Shown piece after piece: positions 63,175 through 64,000 of a DNA stretch of 64,000 bases (the stretch's first letter is position 1; the number at the start of each line of letters is the position of its first letter). This stretch comes from Candidatus Peregrinibacteria bacterium. Lineage in GTDB: Bacteria; Patescibacteriota; Gracilibacteria; UM-FILTER-43-11. The notes beneath the pieces were generated by a model. The model saw only the letters and a program-made list of their open reading frames with translations. It did not search any database and had not been told where the DNA came from. Location: the NCBI GenBank assembly GCA_016699515.1, contig CP064978.1, forward strand, positions 310,001 through 374,000. The letters are read 5' to 3'. Position numbers and translations under genes: made by a program.

Positions 63175-63603
63175 CTATTTCACCATACCTCCTCGTTCGA
63201 TCAGCCATTTAGAAAGATCGTCAATATTTTTCAACCTGTTTGAAGGGAAAATTTCTTCGAAAAAGGACTCAGTTTTTTCGAGCGTCTCTTTCAAATTTCG
63301 TTCTCCACTGGGGGTAATGGTGACGTAGCTCACTCGAGCATCCCTGGCAGCGGCTTCTTTTTGAATGAGACCTATTTTTTCCATCGGTGCTAAAATTCTG
63401 GTGATTCCCGAAGCGGTGAAACCCATTTTTTCCGCTAAATCGATCCGGCGGATTTTCTTATCCGACATTTGATTTAAATGAAACAGAACCACGAATTCGT
63501 TAAAACCGATTCCATCCAAGCCCCCATTAAAGCGCCGACTGCTTTCGGTGAGTATTTTTGATAAGTTGATAAAAACTTTCAATGAACTGTTGCTGGTCTT
63601 CAT
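63175..63603 (-). CDS. MarR-family transcriptional regulator
   Basis: The 142-aa winged-helix regulator has FNEFVVLFHLNQMSDKKIRR, the recognition helix region LAEKMGFTASGITRILAPME and the wing (KIGLIQKEAAARDARVSYVT). MarR proteins bind palindromes and respond to small phenolic ligands or oxidants. It lies upstream of, and on the same strand as, nothing in the window; azoR is convergent with it. The AT-rich palindrome at 63625-63647 upstream of the gene is a likely operator for its own promoter. Confidence 0.85.
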   Translation of the reverse strand: MKTSNSSLKVFINLSKILTESSRRFNGGLDGIGFNEFVVLFHLNQMSDKKIRRIDLAEKMGFTASGITRILAPMEKIGLIQKEAAARDARVSYVTITPSGERNLKETLEKTESFFEEIFPSNRLKNIDDLSKWLIERGGMVK

Positions 63604-63624
63604 ATTCTTTTAGTTAATATGTAC

Positions 63625-63647
63625 TTTATATATCAAGTATATATAAA
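63625..63647. promoter_or_regulatory. candidate MarR operator
   Basis: Arms TTTATATA (63625-63632) and TATATAAA (63640-63647) flank the centre TCAAGTA. It lies 22 bp upstream of the marR start, where a repressor could block the promoter. Confidence 0.45.
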
Positions 63648-63681
63648 ATAAAATGAATGTCAATCTTCATTTAGATCCTTT

Positions 63682-64000
63682 TTAATAGCCACATTTTTTA
63701 AACAGAGCTTTTGTTTGAATAACTGCTTCTGCATGATTCACCATGCCCGGAACGTATCCGTTTGGGGGCACTGCGTTCAGCCCGTAGAGTGCCTCAATTT
63801 CCTTTGTATTTAATGATCGAAGTTCTGGAACCCACCTTTTAACGTATTCAGCCTTTGGATCAAAGCGTTTTTGCTGAAGGAGGGGATTGAAAATGCGAAA
63901 GTATGGCTGGGCATCGCAGCCGGTGCTTGCGGCCCATTGCCAATTTCCATTATTAACGCACGGATCGTAATCGATTAATTTTTGCGCGAAATATTTTTCT
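63682..64000 (-). CDS. phrB: partial deoxyribodipyrimidine photolyase
   Basis: The C-terminal 105 codons of a photolyase gene that continues beyond the right edge. [40 protein letters not shown] and [11 protein letters not shown] are the conserved FAD-binding end of class I CPD photolyases. The stop is TAA at 63684-63682. The enzyme repairs UV-induced pyrimidine dimers with light. It lies upstream of marR on the same strand. Confidence 0.93.
   Translation of the reverse strand, partial: EKYFAQKLIDYDPCVNNGNWQWAASTGCDAQPYFRIFNPLLQQKRFDPKAEYVKRWVPELRSLNTKEIEALYGLNAVPPNGYVPGMVNHAEAVIQTKALFKKCGY

Noticed and set aside
1..64000. Alternative genetic code (TGA read as Gly, as in Gracilibacteria)
   Set aside because: Complete genes end at TGA, including several ATGA overlaps, and no conserved domain reads through TGA in frame.
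1..64000. Broken genes as true pseudogenes or programmed frameshifts
   Set aside because: Breaks fall at random homopolymers in essential genes, with no shared slippery site and downstream structure; indel error is simpler.

Overview
The window is bacterial chromosome, dense in genes, roughly 40-45% G+C by eye, and uses the standard bacterial code (TGA is a normal stop, often within ATGA overlaps). Gene content suggests a Patescibacteria/CPR-type organism, perhaps near Peregrinibacteria: VirB2-like multi-hairpin membrane proteins with signal peptides, ComEC without a visible metallo-hydrolase domain, a short RpoD, rpsF followed directly by rpsR with no ssb or rplI, weak Shine-Dalgarno signals and many short dispersed repeats. 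This placement is inferred from gene content, not from a phylogeny.

A technical point governs the reading. About twenty genes, many of them essential (valS, rpoD, dnaG, ruvB, rpsR, yidC, mnmA, nadA, rnc, uvrD), are split by single-base shifts, mostly in homopolymers. I read these as sequencing or assembly indels and annotate each as one CDS with the shift position given.

Layout. 1-8 kb: an IspE-like GHMP protein, a huge membrane protein of about 1,759 aa, and a lipoprotein with a caspase-like (clan CD) dyad. 8-16 kb: valS, an FmdB-like zinc ribbon, greA, rpoD, dnaG, ruvB. 16-21.5 kb: two small unknown genes and a GldA/GldFG-like ABC operon with a DUF4340 protein. 21.5-31 kb: yebC, rpsR, rpsF, nth, VOC and HIT proteins, a REP-associated tyrosine transposase with its palindromic repeat, a small kinase, uvrD/pcrA, rsmA, comEC. 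31-38 kb: rnc, nusB, two tandem VirB2-like proteins, aroC, a DUF4349 protein, a methyltransferase, a PsiE-like protein, tRNA-Met. 38-46 kb: tRNA-Lys with tandem repeats made from its 3' end, a plant-like rhamnose-pathway epimerase/reductase, the rpmH-rnpA-yidC-jag operon (all on the minus strand), an RNA methylase, a CPA2 antiporter. 46-51 kb: ABC exporter, mnmA, nadA, a GNAT protein, an orphan RelB-like protein. 51.5-58 kb: a signalling cluster with two histidine kinases, two OmpR-type regulators, a methyltransferase and a protein resembling LuxI/FeeM acyltransferases. 58-64 kb: dus, dsbB, fur, yceI, a transglutaminase-like protein, rhodanese, azoR, marR, and the end of a photolyase gene.

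The most interesting biology is repeat biology. A 28-bp perfect palindrome encoding the same peptide (EGANDHSRL) on both strands lies inside and beside the RAYT transposase gene, and a diverged copy sits in frame inside valS. Other repeat-like DNA is read through in mnmA, rsmA, valS and perhaps nth, recalling the coding palindromic elements of Rickettsia.
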